Assembly: GCA_028583405.1 (NCBI GenBank)
Contig: CM053263.1
Coordinates: 4,130,715-4,194,714 of the forward strand
Source of the DNA: Pogonophryne albipinna
Taxonomy: Eukaryota > Chordata > Actinopteri > Perciformes > Artedidraconidae
DNA: 64,000 bases
Direction: 5' to 3'
Shown here: positions 34,130 to 48,089 of the stretch, one piece after another
Layout: each line of letters starts with the position of its first letter
How positions within the stretch are numbered: position 1 is the first letter of the stretch
Program-made: the position numbers and the translations under genes
Notes under the pieces: model-generated
Database searches by the model: none
What the model saw: only the letters and a program-made list of their open reading frames with translations
Told to the model about the DNA's origin: nothing

Positions 34130-35744
34130 TTATATAAGACACGCTGTACGATGCATTATTTATCAAATATATTCCATCCCATAAACCTATGATGATGAGA
34201 CATCCCGTGGGAGCCTGAGGGCAGAGCTGCACAAACGCAGGAGGACTATGGGGGATAGCGGGCTCTCACGAAACAGGAGAAGGGGAAGGGGGTGATTTTT
34301 TGTTTTCCTAGAGTAGAAGAAGTTATTTTCTTTCTCTGCATGTTTCCCAAAATAAATCTGTGCACAAAACAAAAGAGCTCGCTCTCAAAGAAGCTTAACT
34401 TTATGTTGCTTTGCCTCGATGTGACCTCTGACCCCTCACCTCTGCCCTTTCCGACCCTGACCAAGCCACCCTCCTGCTTCTGTTTGCTGCAAAACAACTC
34501 CTCAACTTAGGGTGAACTTTTTGACGTAAATGCGTTTCATATTAGCCTTGTCGCCCTTCTTCTGTTACTAAAACACACTCAATTCTTAAATGACATACCC
34601 TGCATACCAGATCTCTGATGTTGACTGCACAGCAAACACAATTACTGCCAACCACTGCTTAACACATCAAAATGTACACAAACGTACACAATACACCTTT
34701 ACCCTGTGGTTCAGCTGACCAAAGGGCAATAAAGATGGAAACATGCATTTACAATTAAGCCAAAAACATCTGAAGTGCTGTTGCATTCAAACAGGCTAAA
34801 CCTTGTAACTGCAACCATTTTCTTTTTGTATTTGATGGCCAAGATGCAAAACAGGTGGGTTTTCAGTTTATGACACAATATGTGTAGGCTCTCAGCTGTC
34901 CTGATATTAATTGTGTCTCCGCACAAAACCCAAGAGGCACTTTATCCACCTCTGCACCAAATGTGACTCAAACATGACTCATACACTACATGTAGCAACA
35001 TCCTACACAAAGCCCACTGGTGGTCAGAGGTGATATTGCAGTATAGTATAGTCTGTTCTCCTTTGAGTGTTTTTGCAATACACCTTCTGGCCAGCAGTGG
35101 CAGCACTGAGCACAAAGCAGCTTCCTCTCTCTCGTCGTGAGTGAACTTTGCAGCTTCCTTTTTGATGCATATATTTAACGTGGTTATTTATCTGATTGAA
35201 CACATCAAAAATAAGTGTGCTTGTCATGCTGAGTCAGTTTGTGCAAACACTTTTATACATGCGTGGCTGTAGTAAAGTCATTTGGGTGACACTTGGCTAA
35301 GATGACTTTTTAGGCTTACAATTTGACATGCTTCAACATTGATGTTATGACAGAGATATGATAAAGAGGTATTAGATAGATTGAGACTATATCAGACCCA
35401 TTTTGTCCCAAGCAGAATGTTTTCTCTCCAGAGAGTTTTCTTTTTAGCATTCTTTTTGTAAATATATTCTTTAACATCTTCAATTTCCCTCTGATATCCA
35501 CCCAGGCCATAATATGTAATGTCCTGGATCAAGCTTACCGCTGTCCTTACACAAACATATCTGAGAGAGTCTGTAGGCTGTTACCACTCCTCTGAACTAT
35601 CTCTTATCAGATACTGGACCCCCCCAAAAAGAGTGTACGCCCAGCTCTGCACATTAACCCCCCCGCCTCCCTCCAACTTCTGCCACAACTGTTTCGTTCA
35701 AGCTCCTCAACCCCCGCACTCAGGTCAAGTCTAGCCAGTGTTAT

Positions 35745-35900
35745 TCATAAGATAAGATGGGAATTTATTGTCATCTATAAAAAGGGGAATGTGCAGATAT
35801 GAAAACGGGTACGGAAAAAGGGTATAGATAGTGTGAGCAAAACATATGGTGCAATATAAATATAAATGCTGTTAATATAAATATAGGCAGTGTGGATAAA
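35745..35900 (-). repeat. Retroposon 3'-end fragment
   Basis: ATAAGATAAGATGGGAATTT and ATTGTCATC followed by A-rich sequence; related to the fragment at 10184. Confidence 0.45.
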
Positions 35901-36528
35901 TGTGGACAACTGTTAAATGCTAGGAAGAATATGCTTGTATCTTCTGAGGATAAAAAAAAATCACGCATTTTCCTTGATGACTGTTCCACTAATCCACCTA
36001 TTTTCTTAGAACCACCCAAAACATGTAAAAGAAAATTGCGAACAATGACAATTTTAAGTGACACACAATAAATAATAAGCTTTGAAGGTTCCAGAAATGA
36101 CCAGCTGGTAGGGGGGTTATGGAGTCCTGGAGCTGGTTAAGACTGCACCCCCTGCTAAGACAATGTGTTGAGAGATAGTGTCAACTGGGAGTCAACTTAA
36201 AAATATCTGAACCACGCCTCTGTAGATACAGCAGGGAATGTGGAACTAGTTTTTAATTCCTCCATTTGCGTTCTGATCTCAAGCCAGCAGTAATCCAGGC
36301 TGCTTTGCCAAACTTGTTATGGTTGAGTTAGAACTGAATCCAGGAGACAAAACAGGGCTTTGTTTAGTCACAATCCTCAACACTGCCAGTCACTGCAGAT
36401 CTTACGATTCTATGCAAAGATCCAGGAACCCCTTCCCCCTTTAACTTCACTAACGACCTCACTGCCCTTGTTTTCCGCCCCACCTCCAGCCCTATAATCG
36501 CCTTTCTAACCCACACGCACACATGCAT

Positions 36529-36557
<29 letters not shown>
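36529..36557. repeat. (CA)n microsatellite
   Basis: A CA run of about 28 bp following an impure CACGCACACATGCATG stretch. Confidence 0.9.
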
Positions 36558-36559
<2 letters not shown>

Positions 36560-37849
36560 TCCAGACAGCTGTGTTTAGACTCAGTGGGTCTGTGGGAACT
36601 TCCTGCTGACCTCAGCACAGACAGGCTAACACCAAGCAGGCCACAGACCCCTCCCTGGACCCATAGCTGATCATATGGATCTGTTCACACAATAACAAAT
36701 GCACACGCATAATCAAACTTCACAGAAAGAATCAGACAGAGCTGGTGTGCATGGCAGTATATTTGAAGTATTGCCCTATACGCTCAGCTTTCTGTTGTTG
36801 TTATGAAAGTACATGTGTTTTCTTTTTCTCCGCCTATACTTTTTTATAGGAAACTTAATCAAGTTTTTACAAGAAAACACGCTAAGCGCTGAAACAGCAC
36901 TAACCTTTTCACCCTTGTAATGGCCCACATGGTTCATACGCAAATACACACACACAGTCCCTCTGGTCCTGCGTGTTCAACAGAGCTCTCATTCATGGTC
37001 GCCATTCTGAATACTTCCAGCTCAGGGTCAGGAAGTCGAGGTTGATATGATCATTGCTGGTGAAAAATAGGCACCTCCAGTTTTTTACACACTACACCCA
37101 ATCCCCTCCCTCAAAGTGGTGTTTCCTCAGGTGCAAACTGTGCTATGCAAAGTGTTGTTGTGCTTTTTCACAGGATCATTTATGACATTGTAACAGGGAG
37201 GATTCCTATAATGTCAAACATGGGAATATAATTGTCTACAGATGTATATTTGTTGTTTTGTATTTAAGAGTGGCACATTTGTAAATCAGTGCTAGTAGTA
37301 AGGATAGCTTTCACACAGCTTTCAACATAGCGACAGCTGAGAGCTTTATAAACATCAGGTCCTCCTCTGTTTTAGATATATAGACCTGATTTTTACAAAA
37401 CTAACTGATGTATGGAAACTTTTTATTTCAAGTCACTCTTGTTTCCTTGTTGTACTATTTGCTTTTTAGTGGCAGGACATTCATTCCGTTTACATTTGGA
37501 CTTTTGGAAGTGCTTTTATACCTAAAGTATCTAAGCCGTGCATTCAGACATTAGAGCATATAAAAGCTGTCTGGAAGAATAGGGTTAATGTAGCTGGCGG
37601 ACTTTCACTCCCATGACCACACAGTCTGCTTCATTCATTATGCAACTGAGTGTCTGCAGTCCAGACAGCCCCACTATCACCCTGTAGGCTGGGATTAGTT
37701 CCCAGAGTAATGCACAGTGCTTTTGGGCAGCAGAGCACTCGCCACTCCAATGGCTATCTTATTTGTATTTCCAGCATTAAGTGGCTGAGATGATAATATA
37801 CATGTGTACTTGTTCTAAAAGCGATAAAGGAAAACAGGTAATATATTAA

Positions 37850-38125
37850 CCAGCAGTGGGAGAAGTACTCAGATCTTGTACTTAAGTATCAGAGTGTAGG
37901 AATACTATGTTACAAGTTAAAGTCCTGCATTCAAAATATTACTGAAGTAAACGTATTTTGCATCAAAAAATACTTAAAGTACCAGAAGTATTGTGCAGAT
38001 TGGCCCAAATTCAGAATAATATATATGATATGTTTTATAATGATTGATCATGAAAGTGTTCTCAAAGCTGGTAAAGGTGCAGCTAGTTTGAATGACTTTG
38101 TAGACTGCAGGGTAGCTTGTGAATT
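37850..38125 (+). repeat. Interspersed repeat related to 2405-2535
   Basis: CAGTGGGAGAAGTACTCAGA, CTTGTACTTAAGTATCAGAG and AATACTTAAAGTACCAGAAG belong to an abundant fish repeat of hAT-like appearance. It is in the opposite orientation to the copy at 2405 and runs into a (GT)n microsatellite. Confidence 0.6.
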
Positions 38126-38261
<136 letters not shown>

Positions 38262-40679
38262 ACTGTTCTAGTCAAATCAATGACTTGGACAAGACGTACT
38301 ACACTGTTGTAAAAGTGTATGTGGCATAGCAAGTATTGATATGATGACATGCTAAGGTACACAGCCGTAACTATGCCAGCTGGTATCGAGGGATCCGTGA
38401 GAGCAGAAAATCACACTATATTTGTCTGGCAAGCCAGTGCAGTCTTTCCCATAAACACAGCCTCCTCATACATTTCATTGCATCAATTTGCATGTAGCAT
38501 GCCCCTCGCTTCACAACACATCCTTAAGAACAGCAAACCATAACAACTGATGCAGAATTACAAACATCACTGAGCTGCATGGATGTTATTCCAATGAGCT
38601 CATGTCACCATATGTGCCCTCGGTGCGTTTGGAGCCAAGAAATGCACTTCCCTTGCACAGTAGTACGGCAGACCTGCGCCCTTTTATGGGCTGTGGAGGC
38701 AAAGTTAAATCCGGACGTTTTTAAAACACTTTCTGGCATTGTTCCTGTGTGTGGAAGGAGAAAAAAGATTGTCCTATAACTCAAAAATCAAGTCAAGAAT
38801 GTTTTTTTTTCTTAAACGTTTATATTTATAGCTTGAATCAATGCCACGACCACAGCATTTAAAGCCTGAGCAACTTTCCAATATGTGTCCATAGAGTGTG
38901 TTAAAAACCCAACCACAAAATTATAATAGCTTAAATAAAACAAATTCAATTGTTAAGACAATTTGGGTTATCTACTGATAATTGTAACCTGCCTTCAACT
39001 GCAATGTGCTTTGGGAAGGACTCTTCCTTGTTTACTATTCTGAACTCATTTTTTATATTTTCTGTGTACTCGAGAATAGCATAATTATCTCCCTGCCTCA
39101 TAAAGTGTGTAGTTATTGGCATAGACAATAAGAGCGAGGAGTCCTTAAGATGAAAACACCCTACTCTGAAAAAACTTTGACTTAAATTAAAAATATGATG
39201 TCAACACATTTCACATAACTGTGGTTGTCAGGTTAATTTATTATTGCTTTCAACTAACCTAATACAGCTATGTGAAATCTGATATTGTATCTGCAAGTGT
39301 TTAGAGCTGTATTTTGTTTGACTTTGAACCAGTTTCTTCACCAGCAGCGTTGCATGCAACCTCAGAACTATAACCAAGTGGACCGTGAAAAAGATGTGAG
39401 CAGGGGGGCCCCCAGACGAGGGTGGGGTCCTATACCCCCGGGTCTGCCCTGCTTTGTGGTTCCTCTGGAGGCGATGTGTCAGACCATGTCCATATGTGGA
39501 GAGAGAAGTATTGCGCATTGTAGTAGTTGCTGAATATATATTCTCCATGTTCCTATCCTATAAAGTATTTATGTGGCTTCTTGTTTTCTACTCTGTACTG
39601 TAGATTTCCAACACAAGCATACAAATCACGTTAGCTGTGATCTCGTCACGTTGTGAAATCTCTCTGTACTGCATTTGTTTTGACATGCTTTCCTCCTGGA
39701 ACAAAGCGGACTAAATTGACTACACCTTGTGACTATGTTTATCAGTTCTGTATATGAGGTCAACAAGAAACTATTCAAAGTGAATCACTACAGAAACAAT
39801 GTACATCCAACATTATAGAGGATTCCCAACTCGCATGGTATAAGAACCAAAGAATCTGAGCCTGGACAGGCAACATGATTCATGCTCAAGAATGTCCTCT
39901 TATTGTACCACTGCCTGTCTTTAAGGGTGACACAGAGGCTGGTATTGTCTTTTGATCCTTTACTGTATTTCATATGGGCGGAGGTACAATGATCAGATTA
40001 TTATACGAGATGCTAAAAGTAACATTGTGTGGATATTTGAGAGCTTTCTCTTTCAGCCCTCTAAATGTTCCCATGCGTCACTGAAATAAATAGGGTGTGC
40101 TAAATAACTATGTTGATGGTCTGCTGTTTATATATATTTAACGTGGTGTTAATTCTATGGTGGTAGAGACATTTTTCCAACAGGCAAATGAAATGGTTTC
40201 CATACTACTGTAGATGTGTTTGATGAAAAGACTACATAGTTGAGAGCAGACTGAGCAAACAAAGTCTGCTAATGGCGGCCATGTTGCTTTACCATTTGTG
40301 CGTGCATACTTTAAGATCCTGCCAAGCCAACTGTATACGCTGAAGGTGACGGTATTTCACAGTTTCCCCCCGCTGCACAAACGCTGGACTGTCCGCTGTG
40401 TGTTTTCACTTCCATAAAAAGGATGCAGGTGTGTGGCTGTAAGTTGAACCTACACCTCATAGGCCCCAACACACACCCACATAAACACACACACATCCTA
40501 TGGGAGGTGTGTTGCCACTCTATCCCAGGTGGATCTTGGTCAAAATAACTCGGGGTTGTGCTCAATCCCGAGAGTCTTTGAGTGTCAACACAGATTCACA
40601 CCCTTGAGGTCCATAGTTGTTTTTATCAAATGGGTGAGTAGTAGTCTTCAAGTGTGCATGTATGCAAAAATAAACCCAT

Positions 40680-40830
40680 CAGAATCAGAATTGCTTTATT
40701 AGTCCCACAGCAGGGGTAAAAAAAGTCATGCAATAACAAAGAATAAGCTAACTTATGTAATATAGAGAAGAGAAACACACATTAGTAATAATAGAATACA
40801 AATAGACAACAAAGTACACATCCATGGCTA
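40680..40830 (-). repeat. Retroposon 3'-end fragment
   Basis: AGAATCAGAATTGCTTTATT and AGTCCCACAGCAGGGGTAAA are typical of the reversed 3' end of a fish retroposon, followed by A-rich sequence. Confidence 0.45.
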
Positions 40831-43117
40831 AAAATGAGGGGCAGCAACTTCAGGTTTAGGTCACATTAGGTGTTGATACATTATAAGAAATGTTGGGACA
40901 TTTATAACAATGTGGCTTTTACATATAAAAGTGAATATTGCACAGTATTGCAAGAAAAGTGTGTAATTGTTGCACAATATTGCAAGAAAAAAAAGTGTTG
41001 AATTATTGTAAGAAACGTGTCTTTGCATGCTTTGTTTTGGAATTTTCCCACCACATAACTCAAGGTATTGATAGTCAAAGAAGTTGCACAGTATGCAACC
41101 TTGTATGAAAACAAGGAGAGCTTCAGAACCAACCTTCATTATATCTGTTTGTGCGTGGGAAGCTTAAATAAAAAAACTGGATCGTTTAGAAAAACATTAT
41201 TAGACGTTGCAGCTGTTTTGACTCGTATTAATTCGTCAGAGGTTTTTTTAACACCAAGGTCACTGAACTTTAAGTGGGTGTTGCAATGTCTATCCTCAGG
41301 TAACCAATGAGAATCCTGAATTACCTGGTGTTAGTAGAGCAGGGGTGAGGGGGGTGGGGCTTGTCCTACCAAAACAACATCTTGTTATTGTGACAGAATG
41401 TGTGCCAGGGGGTGTGTTAGAGGATGGTAGTTAACAGGATTGATAAGGTGATCGAGGAAAACACACTCTCAAGGTTATTGGAGAGAAGACGAGGTGTGTC
41501 GTGTCAAACTGGTTCCAAATGAAGTGTACGTGCAATTCTGTGGGTGTGTGTGTGTGTTTTTAACTTATATGTGTAAAGTCTGTGTTTGGGTTTCATTGTC
41601 TGCATGATTGCCTGTGTATATCCACCACCGCAGAGCCATGTGTGTTTCATTTCAGAACCGACACAATCCATCTCAGGTCATTTTTCATAACATCTCTGAT
41701 CTCTGCCCCTCGCGGCAAATGGCCTCCCATGTTACACGAGCCGCGAGGAAACACAACACCATTTGGCCCAAAGCTGTCCAAATATGGCCCGCAGCCCACT
41801 TGGTCATGCCTGTCCAATGACTTGAAGGCTAGCACAAGTAATTGTTCATCATGTTCCTAATTCAATCAAATGCAATTTTGTTACAAGAGCACAACAGAGA
41901 CAGATAACGACTGTCCTGGTTTTCTTTGCTCTGTCTTTTCAAACCATTCAAGTGTTTTTTCAATGGTGAATGTAATAACTAACAGAACAACATGTGCAAA
42001 ATGCTAATATTGGCCATGGACAGAACACCCTCTGTCTCTATTGGTTAGGCACGGGGAATGTTTTGTGAGCCATAGAATCAACTCTACTTGCCTTTATTAT
42101 GTGACCTCAATATCAAGCCTATCATTTTCTCAGCCATTGTTTGAAAACCCCCTCTCCCACTCTCTCCCTCCCGCAGTAATCTGCGTCAGTTTGGTGATAA
42201 TTATAGCATACTGGAAGTGATGTGGCTGGCTGTAAGCACTACCTCTCGGGTAGGAAAAACAGCAGGAAATACTTCATTTTTCCTTTCTCCTTTGGGAGAC
42301 AAGGACTGTGTGGGTGACTTTGGGGATGCGAACAATACGCTAATCTCCTGGCCTCTAATTTTCTTGGTTTCACTTCCTGCCAAACAAATGGGCTGACAGG
42401 GTGGATGTTCACTGCTGTCATAATTGTATCCCCTTTCTTCTTTTTCACTCAAAAAGTCAGGCATTCACATGCTCTCTCTCTCACACACACATACAATAAA
42501 TAACTGCCCACTTAACTGCTGTGAGGGGAACAGCCCTAATGGTTTCCAGTATGAGTGTGTGTGCCCGCCCTCTTCTTACTGTCTGCAGCACATGTATGCA
42601 TGTGTGTCGATGCTCTCTAATGTTCTCAATAGTCTGATCCTGTTACGCTAATGGTTGAAGCCTTGCCATCCTTTAATGGTGTACTCTGTTCACCAGGGAC
42701 AGATGGATGACACGGGAAAGAATGAGACACAAACACACACTGAGCAGCACTATCATGTCGCATGTGAGCACACACATGGATTGTATGAAGAAACAAAGCA
42801 ACACATCTCCATTACTGGGGACTGTTACTTAGAAGTGCATTTAATCATGTCTTTCACTTTACCAGATGTGGCCGTTTAGAGACTCATAGATCTTCTTCCT
42901 CTTCATATCTTCCTGCCCTCCTCTAACCAGAGCGTGTTATGATTTGATAAGACAAGGGCATGTTATTTCTAAATATGGTTACCTCCACTATGCCACAGTA
43001 CCTTCCTGATTTAAAAATATAAGAAATGTATTATTTTGATGGTGATTTTTAACCATATATGATAATGTATTTGTACTATTAGAATAATCAGCAAGGTTAA
43101 TATTATCTTATTATAAC

Positions 43118-46100
43118 CATCCATCCATCCATCCATCTTCTTCCGCTTATCCGTGGTCGGGTCGCGGGGGTAGCAGTTCCAGCAGAGAGCCCCAAACTTC
43201 CTTTTCCCTGGCGACATCAACCAGCTCTGACTGGGGGATCCCAAGGCGCTCCCAGGCCAGCGAAGAGATATAATCCCTCCACCTGGTCCTAGGTCTACCC
43301 CTTGGTCTCTTCCCAGCTGGACGTGCCTGGAACACCTCCCTAGGGAGGCGCCCAGGTGGCATCCTAACTAGGTGCCCGAACCACCTCAACTGGCTCCTTT
43401 CGACGCGAAGGAGGAGCGGCTCAACTCCGAGTCCCTCCCTGATGACCGAACTTCTCACCTTATCCCTAAGGGAGACACCAGCCACCCTGCGGAGAAAACC
43501 CATCTCGGCCGCTTGTATCCGCGATCTCGTTCTTTCGGTCATGACCCATCCTTCATGACCATAGGTGAGGGTAGGAACGAAAATGGCCCGGTAGACAGAG
43601 AGCTTTGCCTTCTGGCTCAGCTCCATTTTCGTCACAACGGTGCGGTAAAGCGACTGCAGTACCGCTCCCGCTGCTCCGATTCTCCGGCCCATCTCACGCT
43701 CCATTGTTCCCTCACTCGAGAACAAGACCCCGAGATACTTGAACTCCTTCACTTGGGGTAAGGACTCATTCCCTACTTGGAGTGGACAGTCCATCGGTTT
43801 CCTGCTGAGAACCATGGCCTCAGATTTGGAGGTGCTGATCCTCATCCCAGCCGCTTCACACTCGGTTGCGAACCGATCCAGTGAGTGCTGAAGGTCGCAG
43901 ACCGATGAAGCCATCAGAACCACATCATCTGCAAAAAGCAGTGGTGCAATCCTTAGTCCACCGAACTGCAGACCCCCTCCCCCATGACTACGCCTCGAAA
44001 TCCGATCCATGTATATTACAAACAGGATTGGTGACAAAGCGCAGCCCTGGCGGAGGCCAACCCTCACCGGAAATGGGTCCGACTTACTGCCGAGGACCCG
44101 GACACAGCTCTCGCTTTGGGAGTACAGAGATTGGATGGCCCTGAGTAGAGACCCCCTCACCCCATACTCCCGCAGCACCTCCCACAGTAACTCCCTGGGA
44201 ACCCGGTCATACGCCTTCTCCAAGTCCACAAAACACATGTAGACCGGATAAGCGTACTCCCAGGCCCCCTCCAGGATCCTTGCGAGAGTAAAAAGCTGAT
44301 CCGTCGTTCCACGACCAGGACGGAATCCGCATTGTTCCTCCTCAATCTGAGGTTCGACAATCGGCCTGACCCTCCTTTCGAGTACCTTAGAGTAAACTTT
44401 CCCGGGGAGGCTGAGTAGTGTGATGCCTCTGTAATTGGCACACACCCTCTGATCCCCCTTTTTAAAAATGGGAACCACCACCCCGGTCTGCCACTCCTTC
44501 GGTACTGTTTCCGACTTCCACGCAACGTTGATGAGACGTGTCAACCATGACAGTCCCTCAACACCCAGAGCCTTCAGCATTTCTGGGCGGATCTCATCCA
44601 CCCCCGGGGCTTTGCCACTGTGGAGTTGTTTAACAACCTCAGTGACCTCCCCCCGGGAGATTGGCGCCGATCCCCCGTCATACTCCAGCTCTGCCTCTAA
44701 CATAGAGGGCGGAGTTGTCGGGTTCAGGAGTTCCTCAAAGTGTTCCTTCCAACGCCCCAACACTCCATCAGTTGAGGTCAACAACGTCCCATCCTTACTA
44801 TACACAGCTTGGATGGTTCCCTGCTTCCCCCTCCTGAGGTGTCGGAGAGTTTTCCAGAACAACTTTGGTGCCGCCCGAAAGTCCTTCTCCATGTCCTCTC
44901 CGAACTTCTCCCACACCCGCTGCTTTGCCTCGGCCACGGATGAGGCTGCTGCCCTTCGGGCCTGTCGGTACCTTGCAACTGCCTCGGGAGTCCCCCGGGA
45001 TAACAAATCCCTGAAGGCCTCCTTCTTCAGTCGGACGGCTTCCCTGACCACCGGTGTCCACCAGGAGGTTCGAGGGTTACCGCCCCTTGAGGCACCTAGG
45101 ACCTTGAGACCACAGCTCCCCGCCGCGGCTTCGGCAATAGAGGCTTTGAACACCGACCACTCTGGTTCAATGTCCCCAACCTCCACAGGAATGCCTGAAA
45201 AGCTCCGCCGGAGGTGTGAGTTGAAGGCCTCCTGAACTTGGGCCTCCTCCAGACGTTCCCAGTTCACCCGAACTACACGTTTGGGCTTACCAGGTCTATC
45301 CAGAGGCTTCCCCCGCCACTCGACCCAACTCACCACCAGATGGTGATCAGTTGACAACTCCGCCCCTCTCTTTACCCGAGTGTCCAAAACATACGGCCTC
45401 AGGTCCGATGATACGATAACGAAATCGATCATGGACCTTCTGCCTAGGGTGCTCTGGTACCACGTACACTTATGAGCATCCTTATGTTCGAACATGGTGT
45501 TTGTTATGGCCAATCCATGACTAGCACAGAAGTCCAGTAACAAACCACCACTCCGGTTCAGATCAGGGGGGCCGTTCCTCCCAATCACGCCCCTCCAAGT
45601 GTCTCCATCATTGCCCACATGTGCGTTGAAGTCTCCCAGCAAGATTAAAGAGTCCCCTTCAGGAGCCCCATACAGGACTCTTTCCAGGGTCTCCAAGAAG
45701 GCCGTATACTCTGAACTGCTGTTGGGTGCATAAGCACACACAACAGTCAGAGTTTTCCCCCCCATAACCCGCAGGCGTAGGGAGGCGACCCTCTCGTCCA
45801 CTGGGGTAAACTCCAACAACGAAGCACCCAACCGGGGACTTGTGAGTATTCCCACACCCGCCCGGCGCCTCACACCTTGAGCAACTCCGGAGAAGAATAG
45901 AGTCCAACCCCTATCCAGAAGTAAGGTTCCAGAGCCGACGCTGTGCGTAGAGGTGAGCCCAACCAGATCCAACTGGTAACGCTCCACCTCCCGCACAAGC
46001 TCCGGCTCCTTCCCCCCCAGAGAGGTGACGTTCCACGTCCCCAAAGCCAGCTTCTGTCGCCCGGGTCTGGTCCGTCGAGACCCTCCGCTTTCACTGCCAC

Positions 46101-46496
46101 CCTTCTGGCAGCGCACCCGACCCCATCGCTGTTTCCCGTAGGTGGTGGGCCCGCGGGACGGAGAAGCGGAGGTGTTGCCCACGTTGCCTTTTCGGGCTGG
46201 GCCCGGCCGGGCTCCGTGGCAAGCCCGGCCACCAGACGCTCGCCGTCGAGTCCTCCTTCTGGGCCTGGCTCCAGAAAGGGACCCCGGGCTTCCTCCGGGC
46301 CGGGTATCCTCACTTCTTGTTGTCGTTTTTTTCATGAGGTCTTTTGAACCAATCTTAGTCTGGCCCCTTGCCTGAGACCAATTTGCCATGGGAGACCCTA
46401 CCAGGAACACAAGGTTCCAGACAACACAGCCCCCAGGTTCATCAGGGCACACAAACCTCTCTACCACGGTAAGGTGCTGGTTCTTCAGAGAGTTCT
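43118..46496 (-). mobile_element. Full-length RTE-clade (Rex3-like) LINE with 12-bp target duplication
   Basis: The element is flanked by TCTTATTATAAC at 43106-43117 and again at 46497-46508, a 12-bp target duplication. Its 3' end (left side) is a run of CCAT units, that is (GGAT)n tail repeats on the element strand. Its 5' end lies about 108 bp before the ORF start. Total length is 3379 bp, and the single ORF covers almost all of it. The tail and compact single-ORF layout fit the RTE clade; Rex3 is the well-known fish member. This copy appears recent because neither the ORF nor the duplication is decayed. Confidence 0.93.
43147..46389 (-). CDS. Intact LINE endonuclease-reverse transcriptase, 1080 aa
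   Basis: The protein would nick target DNA and copy the element RNA by target-primed reverse transcription. The frame is open upstream to an ATG at 46542, but that ATG lies in host DNA outside the element, so I chose the first ATG inside it, at 46389 ([10 protein letters not shown]). A basic Arg/Gly-rich leader is followed by an AP-type endonuclease (start [12 protein letters not shown], then [40 protein letters not shown]). The reverse transcriptase has [64 protein letters not shown] and the active site [10 protein letters not shown]. The C-terminal domain has [20 protein letters not shown] and [16 protein letters not shown]. Reading frames on the opposite strand are shadows. Confidence 0.95.
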   Translation of the reverse strand: MANWSQARGQTKIGSKDLMKKTTTRSEDTRPGGSPGSLSGARPRRRTRRRASGGRACHGARPGPARKGNVGNTSASPSRGPTTYGKQRWGRVRCQKGGSESGGSRRTRPGRQKLALGTWNVTSLGGKEPELVREVERYQLDLVGLTSTHSVGSGTLLLDRGWTLFFSGVAQGVRRRAGVGILTSPRLGASLLEFTPVDERVASLRLRVMGGKTLTVVCAYAPNSSSEYTAFLETLERVLYGAPEGDSLILLGDFNAHVGNDGDTWRGVIGRNGPPDLNRSGGLLLDFCASHGLAITNTMFEHKDAHKCTWYQSTLGRRSMIDFVIVSSDLRPYVLDTRVKRGAELSTDHHLVVSWVEWRGKPLDRPGKPKRVVRVNWERLEEAQVQEAFNSHLRRSFSGIPVEVGDIEPEWSVFKASIAEAAAGSCGLKVLGASRGGNPRTSWWTPVVREAVRLKKEAFRDLLSRGTPEAVARYRQARRAAASSVAEAKQRVWEKFGEDMEKDFRAAPKLFWKTLRHLRRGKQGTIQAVYSKDGTLLTSTDGVLGRWKEHFEELLNPTTPPSMLEAELEYDGGSAPISRGEVTEVVKQLHSGKAPGVDEIRPEMLKALGVEGLSWLTRLINVAWKSETVPKEWQTGVVVPIFKKGDQRVCANYRGITLLSLPGKVYSKVLERRVRPIVEPQIEEEQCGFRPGRGTTDQLFTLARILEGAWEYAYPVYMCFVDLEKAYDRVPRELLWEVLREYGVRGSLLRAIQSLYSQSESCVRVLGSKSDPFPVRVGLRQGCALSPILFVIYMDRISRRSHGGGGLQFGGLRIAPLLFADDVVLMASSVCDLQHSLDRFATECEAAGMRISTSKSEAMVLSRKPMDCPLQVGNESLPQVKEFKYLGVLFSSEGTMEREMGRRIGAAGAVLQSLYRTVVTKMELSQKAKLSVYRAIFVPTLTYGHEGWVMTERTRSRIQAAEMGFLRRVAGVSLRDKVRSSVIREGLGVEPLLLRVERSQLRWFGHLVRMPPGRLPREVFQARPAGKRPRGRPRTRWRDYISSLAWERLGIPQSELVDVAREKEVWGSLLELLPPRPDHG

Positions 46497-46508
46497 TCTT
46501 ATTATAAC

Positions 46509-47395
46509 ATGTAGTAAAATCCAAAGTCAATGTTGTTGTCAAGCCATTCTGCTGGCTGTTTTGACAGCACTGGTTGGCTGTTCGGGGCTAGTGACATCAG
46601 AGGGTGAAGTAAAAAAAAGTTTTTTCTTTGGTATAATTACATTTTTGGTTTGATTGGATTCCTTTCTTTAATAATGACAGAAAAGTATAAACATAGCTTT
46701 TGGATTTTAAATGTCCTATTCCATTTCCGCCTATTCAAGTGTGTTTATGTGTATATTTGCAAAAATGGTAAAGGGTTTTGGTATTATAGATCTTTGCTTT
46801 ATTGTACGATTTGATTTCTGTTCAAATTTGGTGACATTCTGATCAATATTTCCAGGGATACAGTACATGCAATAAGTCCAACATGGATCCATTCAGAAGA
46901 GCCTACATTTTCACTAAGTCCGGTTATTGGAAAGTTCTAAAGATCTACCAATAATAAGAAAGTGCAGTAAGAAAAATGTAACCAACCATCGGTTTCATAA
47001 ACTAGACATATTACAATTATTAAAAAACATGGTTGTGCTTTGTTTTACCTCGGGTAGGGGTATCTCAAAAACAAAAGCCTTTTTGGGGGGTTTGTTCGTC
47101 GACTAATGCAAGAGAAGATGCAGATACTGTGGAGGATCTTCAGGGATGTACTTCTTATATAAGAATGTTTTTCTAATGTTTTGCAAAGTAGGCTTTTTGG
47201 TTGCCTTTTGCACACTTCCCCTATATTCCTATTTTTAACTGAGCAGCACCCCTTGCCTAAGAGGAAGAGAAGTACATTGTTCATATGAATTTGCTCACAA
47301 GCAGTTGTTCTCTGTTATGAGGGAGCAGCTGTGGCTTGGAGGTTAAAGAATGGGGGGGGATTATGGTTAAACAAATACTGGCTAACATCCAAAGT
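46509..47395. other. Intergenic, no gene recognised
   Basis: AT-rich sequence with no convincing exon. The last about 70 bp before the gap (GCAGCTGTGGCTTGGAGGTT) resembles the head of a tRNA-like SINE, but it is cut by the gap. Confidence 0.4.
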
Positions 47396-48089
47396 NNNNN
47401 NNNNNNNNNNNNNNNNNNNNNNNNNNNNNNNNNNNNNNNNNNNNNNNNNNNNNNNNNNNNNNNNNNNNNNNNNNNNNNNNNNNNNNNNNNNNNNNNNNNN
47501 NNNNNNNNNNNNNNNNNNNNNNNNNNNNNNNNNNNNNNNNNNNNNNNNNNNNNNNNNNNNNNNNNNNNNNNNNNNNNNNNNNNNNNNNNNNNNNNNNNNN
47601 NNNNNNNNNNNNNNNNNNNNNNNNNNNNNNNNNNNNNNNNNNNNNNNNNNNNNNNNNNNNNNNNNNNNNNNNNNNNNNNNNNNNNNNNNNNNNNNNNNNN
47701 NNNNNNNNNNNNNNNNNNNNNNNNNNNNNNNNNNNNNNNNNNNNNNNNNNNNNNNNNNNNNNNNNNNNNNNNNNNNNNNNNNNNNNNNNNNNNNNNNNNN
47801 NNNNNNNNNNNNNNNNNNNNNNNNNNNNNNNNNNNNNNNNNNNNNNNNNNNNNNNNNNNNNNNNNNNNNNNNNNNNNNNNNNNNNNNNNNNNNNNNNNNN
47901 NNNNNNNNNNNNNNNNNNNNNNNNNNNNNNNNNNNNNNNNNNNNNNNNNNNNNNNNNNNNNNNNNNNNNNNNNNNNNNNNNNNNNNNNNNNNNNNNNNNN
48001 NNNNNNNNNNNNNNNNNNNNNNNNNNNNNNNNNNNNNNNNNNNNNNNNNNNNNNNNNNNNNNNNNNNNNNNNNNNNNNNNNNNNNNNNN
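47396..48089. other. Assembly gap (694 N)
   Basis: A run of N. It cuts into the endogenous retrovirus on its right side, so the missing sequence probably includes retroviral or other repeat DNA; the stated size may not be real. Confidence 0.99.

Noticed and set aside
43372..46375. Long plus-strand reading frames opposite the RTE LINE (for example 44468-45235, 255 codons)
   Set aside because: They lie antisense to a well-supported LINE ORF with clear endonuclease and reverse transcriptase motifs. GC-rich coding DNA often leaves open shadows on the other strand.
46390..46542. Upstream in-frame ATG extending the LINE protein to 1131 residues
   Set aside because: This ATG lies outside the target-site duplication, in host DNA, so it is not part of the element.
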